Shown: piece by piece, positions 61,620-64,000 of the stretch
Position numbering within the stretch: the first letter of the stretch is position 1
Layout: the number at the start of each line of letters is the position of its first letter
NCBI RefSeq assembly: GCF_016906535.1
Contig: NC_057382.1
Coordinates: 1,178,001 to 1,242,000, forward strand
DNA: 64,000 nt
Reading direction: 5' to 3'
Source: Rhizoctonia solani
Taxonomy: Eukaryota; Basidiomycota; Agaricomycetes; Cantharellales; Ceratobasidiaceae
Position numbers and translations under genes: made by a program
Notes under the pieces: model-generated
What the model saw: the letters and a program-made list of their open reading frames with translations, nothing else
Told to the model about the DNA's origin: nothing
Database searches by the model: none

Positions 61620-62476
61620 TACCTTAAGTTGGCATTTCTTTCTCACCTCATCTTTCTTTTCTATAAGATCGCTTTGTTGTCTCCATGAGTAATACATAAG
61701 ATTCAACCCGTTCGCGGTGCCCTAGTTTCGACTCGTTTCATCATAAGTCCAACCTCATGTGAATGTGCAGTATCGGCGCATGGGATGCAACACTCGTACT
61801 GACGACTGGGTACAATTCCTACACAGGCGTGGCTACGAATGTGCAGGATGTCTCCTGTGCGGTTCATACCGCATACATAGTATGAAGGGGAGTATTTCTG
61901 ATTAGATGGATCGTGGAGGTGCCAGGGATAGGTTGCCCACACACTGTCGGCGAAAACAATTTTGGCTCCGTTGCACGAAAATGAGTCTGCGGGAGTGCTC
62001 TTTGAGGAGGTCGAAGATGAGGGCACGACACAGTTGTAAGATTCGACGCTATAAATTGAGGTGTTATGGAAACCCGTGGCCATTTAGCTGTATTATTCAT
62101 AAGGAATCTAATACCTACGTACCTCGTAAGCGACGTACTACCATAACTGTCTTGCCTTGTTTGAGTATCCGGGAAGGCGACCCCGCCCTCGATTCTTTGT
62201 TGAGCTTTCCTGCACACTATCGATTTCATGTGTTCAATAAGCGATTGATCCCCGAGAGCTCAAGCGGACCGCTTTCCTACAAAAGGTGCAGTGCTTCATA
62301 CGCTTCAGCTCGGTCCTTCCTCCAACCAGCATTTCTTTGTAGATCTCTTGACACGACGCAGCCCACACTTCGTAAGGCTGCGAAGAGGGTCGCATGGACG
62401 AAAGTTTGTGACTCGATTCCATTATAGCTAAGTTTGGGCTGGCTTCTTGATAGCTATTTTCAACGGGGTTTGACAT
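61620..62476 (-). CDS. Member or remnant of an expanded Agaricomycete family of unknown function
   Basis: The minus strand encodes, from about 62476, MSNPVENSYQEASPN and YKEMLVGGRTELKRMKHCTF plus CRKAVRLSSRG. In other frames it continues with SVWATYPWHLHDPS (about 61920), HIRSHACVGIVPSRQ and CCIPCADTAHSHEVGL with RVETRAPR (about 61740), then YYSWRQQSDLIEKKDEVRKK (about 61650). The string of Cys pairs, a W-x-TYP-x-x-x-H block, an I-R-S-x-x-C block and a CC-x-x-C block recalls a family present in large copy number in mushroom genomes, often next to or derived from mobile elements. Several frame changes suggest decay. No catalytic domain is seen. Family memory, not a search, supports this call. 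Confidence 0.4.
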
Positions 62477-62482
62477 ACTCAA

Positions 62483-63531
62483 AAATCATATATAGTAGAT
62501 ATGTGGTAGATAAAAGACGATGGAGGCGGGATGTGTAGCGGTGGAAGGGATGAATCTCCGTGTATGTGGGCACGTGTTATGTACATACGACAGCATACCC
62601 CCGTGTACCCCCTATTCCCCGGCCAACCATGGCACAAGTAAGTGGGGGTTAGTATATCAATGAGTAGCTATTGTGGTCTTCCCGGCCATTCCATCGACCT
62701 CTCTGGTTTCATATGAGCTTTTATGAGCTTTCGAAGCCCTAAATGGTTGAATATGAACGTTTATATCTACCACTTATGGTGATGTCATGTGCCAGCGCTA
62801 CCACTATGTGATCGATGCGTGATCGATTTCCTTTTCTGGAAGCAGCATTGAAGCACGTGTTTTCGTCTAGATACTTTTACTGTAATTTGAACCGTAGAAT
62901 CTACATATTTTGTGATATTTTTCCACCACATAGGAAATGGTTTCCCCACGCCCAGCGCTTAGGGCCTTGAATTTTACAGTAATTCAATTGATTGCTTGGC
63001 AGCTGTTGACACCCGGTACAAGTGTTACCGAGAGCAAAGACTGGGCTCGATCAAACCTCGCTCAGAACCCCCGGATATCGATATCCTTATAACAACTACC
63101 ATCGTAATCCTCGCTCAACTATTACCGAAAATAAGAGGACCTTCTTTTCTGCCCCTTCCTCCTGCCTTGCCCGCAGCTAGGTGGGATTGGCCACCCGACC
63201 TGTGAGCCTCTCTCGCCTAGTATTTCGGCGACTCTCTTCCCTCCCTTCCTGGTATGCTTTCGTTCACTAAGTACTTGCTTCGCTCCTTCATGTACAGCCA
63301 AATGGGTTTATTATGTTACACTATCACATACAATATGCACATAAACAAGTCATTGACACAGATCGTGATAAGTTGTTACATTGTTTACATATATCCGGTA
63401 ACATCTGCATCGTGCAGATTGAACAAGTCTGTACGTTAATGGACACTCAAAACTATCGAATGTTCCTTTTTTGGTATTGTTATCGACTTATGCAAATTAG
63501 TATGGTTTGATAGAAAGCAGTATAAAGCATC
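62483..63531. other. Intergenic, no supported gene
   Basis: About 1 kb with only short ORFs (62996-63205, 63254-63510 plus) of no recognisable content. Confidence 0.35.
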
Positions 63532-64000
63532 TTACTCGTGATTTGAGGGCGAGTTTGAATAACCGGACGCCTTATTACCCTTGTAGGTTTGTGACCGCCT
63601 TTCCGAACTGGATCCATAACCTTCATTCCGATTGTAAGTGGTCCTGTGTCGCTTCGAATCTAAAGGTTTGTTTTGAGGCTTTCTGCTAAACGAATTGGAG
63701 TCTTGGGTCCAGCGAGAAGAGCCATAGCTATTTCCCACGTTCTCTGTGGAAGGCAAATGGTATGTGAATGATAGTTACTGTCAAAGCTCTTGATGAAGTG
63801 CTGTGGTCGTGCTCACGAATTAGGGCGACAATTCTAGTCACATAGTCCCAAAACTTCCCAATGAAGTCACGAATAATTCCGCCTTTGTTGGATGGTCTAT
63901 CGCCAGTAACACAATTTTGTTCGCCGACATTGGTAGCTCCGTGATTAGCTCCGGAGGGCTAGTAGTTATGGCCTTCATTCTGGCTATCTCGTCGTCGATT
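63532..64000 (-). CDS. Partial hypothetical ORF at the window edge
   Basis: The minus strand ends in a Ser/Asn/Arg/Lys-rich segment (GSSRWTQDSNSFSRKPQNK) with a stop at 63532. The sequence up to the window edge can be read, with a frame change near 63840, as FIGKFWDYVTRIVALIREHD preceded by ELPMSANKIVLLAID. The composition looks protein-like and would suit a nucleic-acid-binding or gag-like protein tail, but no motif is decisive and the gene is cut by the window. Confidence 0.3.

Overview
This is a eukaryotic nuclear window. The genes are broken by many short (about 45-65 bp) GT-AG introns, occur on both strands, and have the gene set and protein style of an Agaricomycete (mushroom-forming) basidiomycete. 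A Ceratobasidiaceae/Rhizoctonia-like fungus is my best guess, but that is inference from protein style; no ribosomal or other diagnostic marker is present. I see no prokaryotic operon, CRISPR array, tRNA or rRNA.

Layout. 1-4.5 kb: a TRK-type potassium transporter (minus). 4.5-16.7 kb: a gene-poor, repeat-bearing region with two dispersed repeat families, a possible decayed ORF and a possible dsRNA-binding-motif fragment. 16.8-21.7 kb: translation initiation factor eIF4G (minus). 23.5-27 kb: a small unrecognised ORF, a small membrane protein and an SCI1-like nuclear protein. 27-29.5 kb: two 1.03-kb direct repeats around a small inverted-repeat element. 30.1-31.8 kb: a secreted GH43 arabinanase. 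32.6-37.1 kb: an Argonaute with its catalytic residues present (minus). 38.6-41.5 kb: a tandem pair of hemerythrin/HHE-domain genes. 41.7-42.5 kb: a transposon remnant. 43.1-46.9 kb: a DUF1857 (AtaL-like) protein, uracil-DNA glycosylase and a CFEM-type GPI-anchored protein. 47.6-57.1 kb: geranylgeranyl-diphosphate synthase and GCN1, which converge and are both cut off at one junction near 48,622. 57.8-60.8 kb: a polysaccharide (chitin) deacetylase and a GT49/LARGE-like glycosyltransferase. 61.6-62.5 kb: a remnant of an expanded Agaricomycete family. 63.5-64 kb: an unresolved ORF cut by the window edge.

How the genes relate. They are mostly unrelated housekeeping genes (ion transport, translation initiation, general amino-acid control, base-excision repair, isoprenoid synthesis) mixed with secreted or cell-surface functions (arabinanase, CFEM protein, chitin deacetylase, glycosyltransferase). 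I see no biosynthetic cluster. The unusual aspects are structural. Most conserved genes contain one or more apparent single-base frameshifts, and there are several local duplications (75 bp, 213 bp, 1.03 kb, and the HHE gene pair). One junction also truncates two conserved genes at once. In the 213-bp duplication one copy lacks a base that the other keeps, which favours sequence or assembly error over real gene decay for at least some of the frameshifts. Gene limits below are outer start and stop coordinates of intron-containing genes unless stated.
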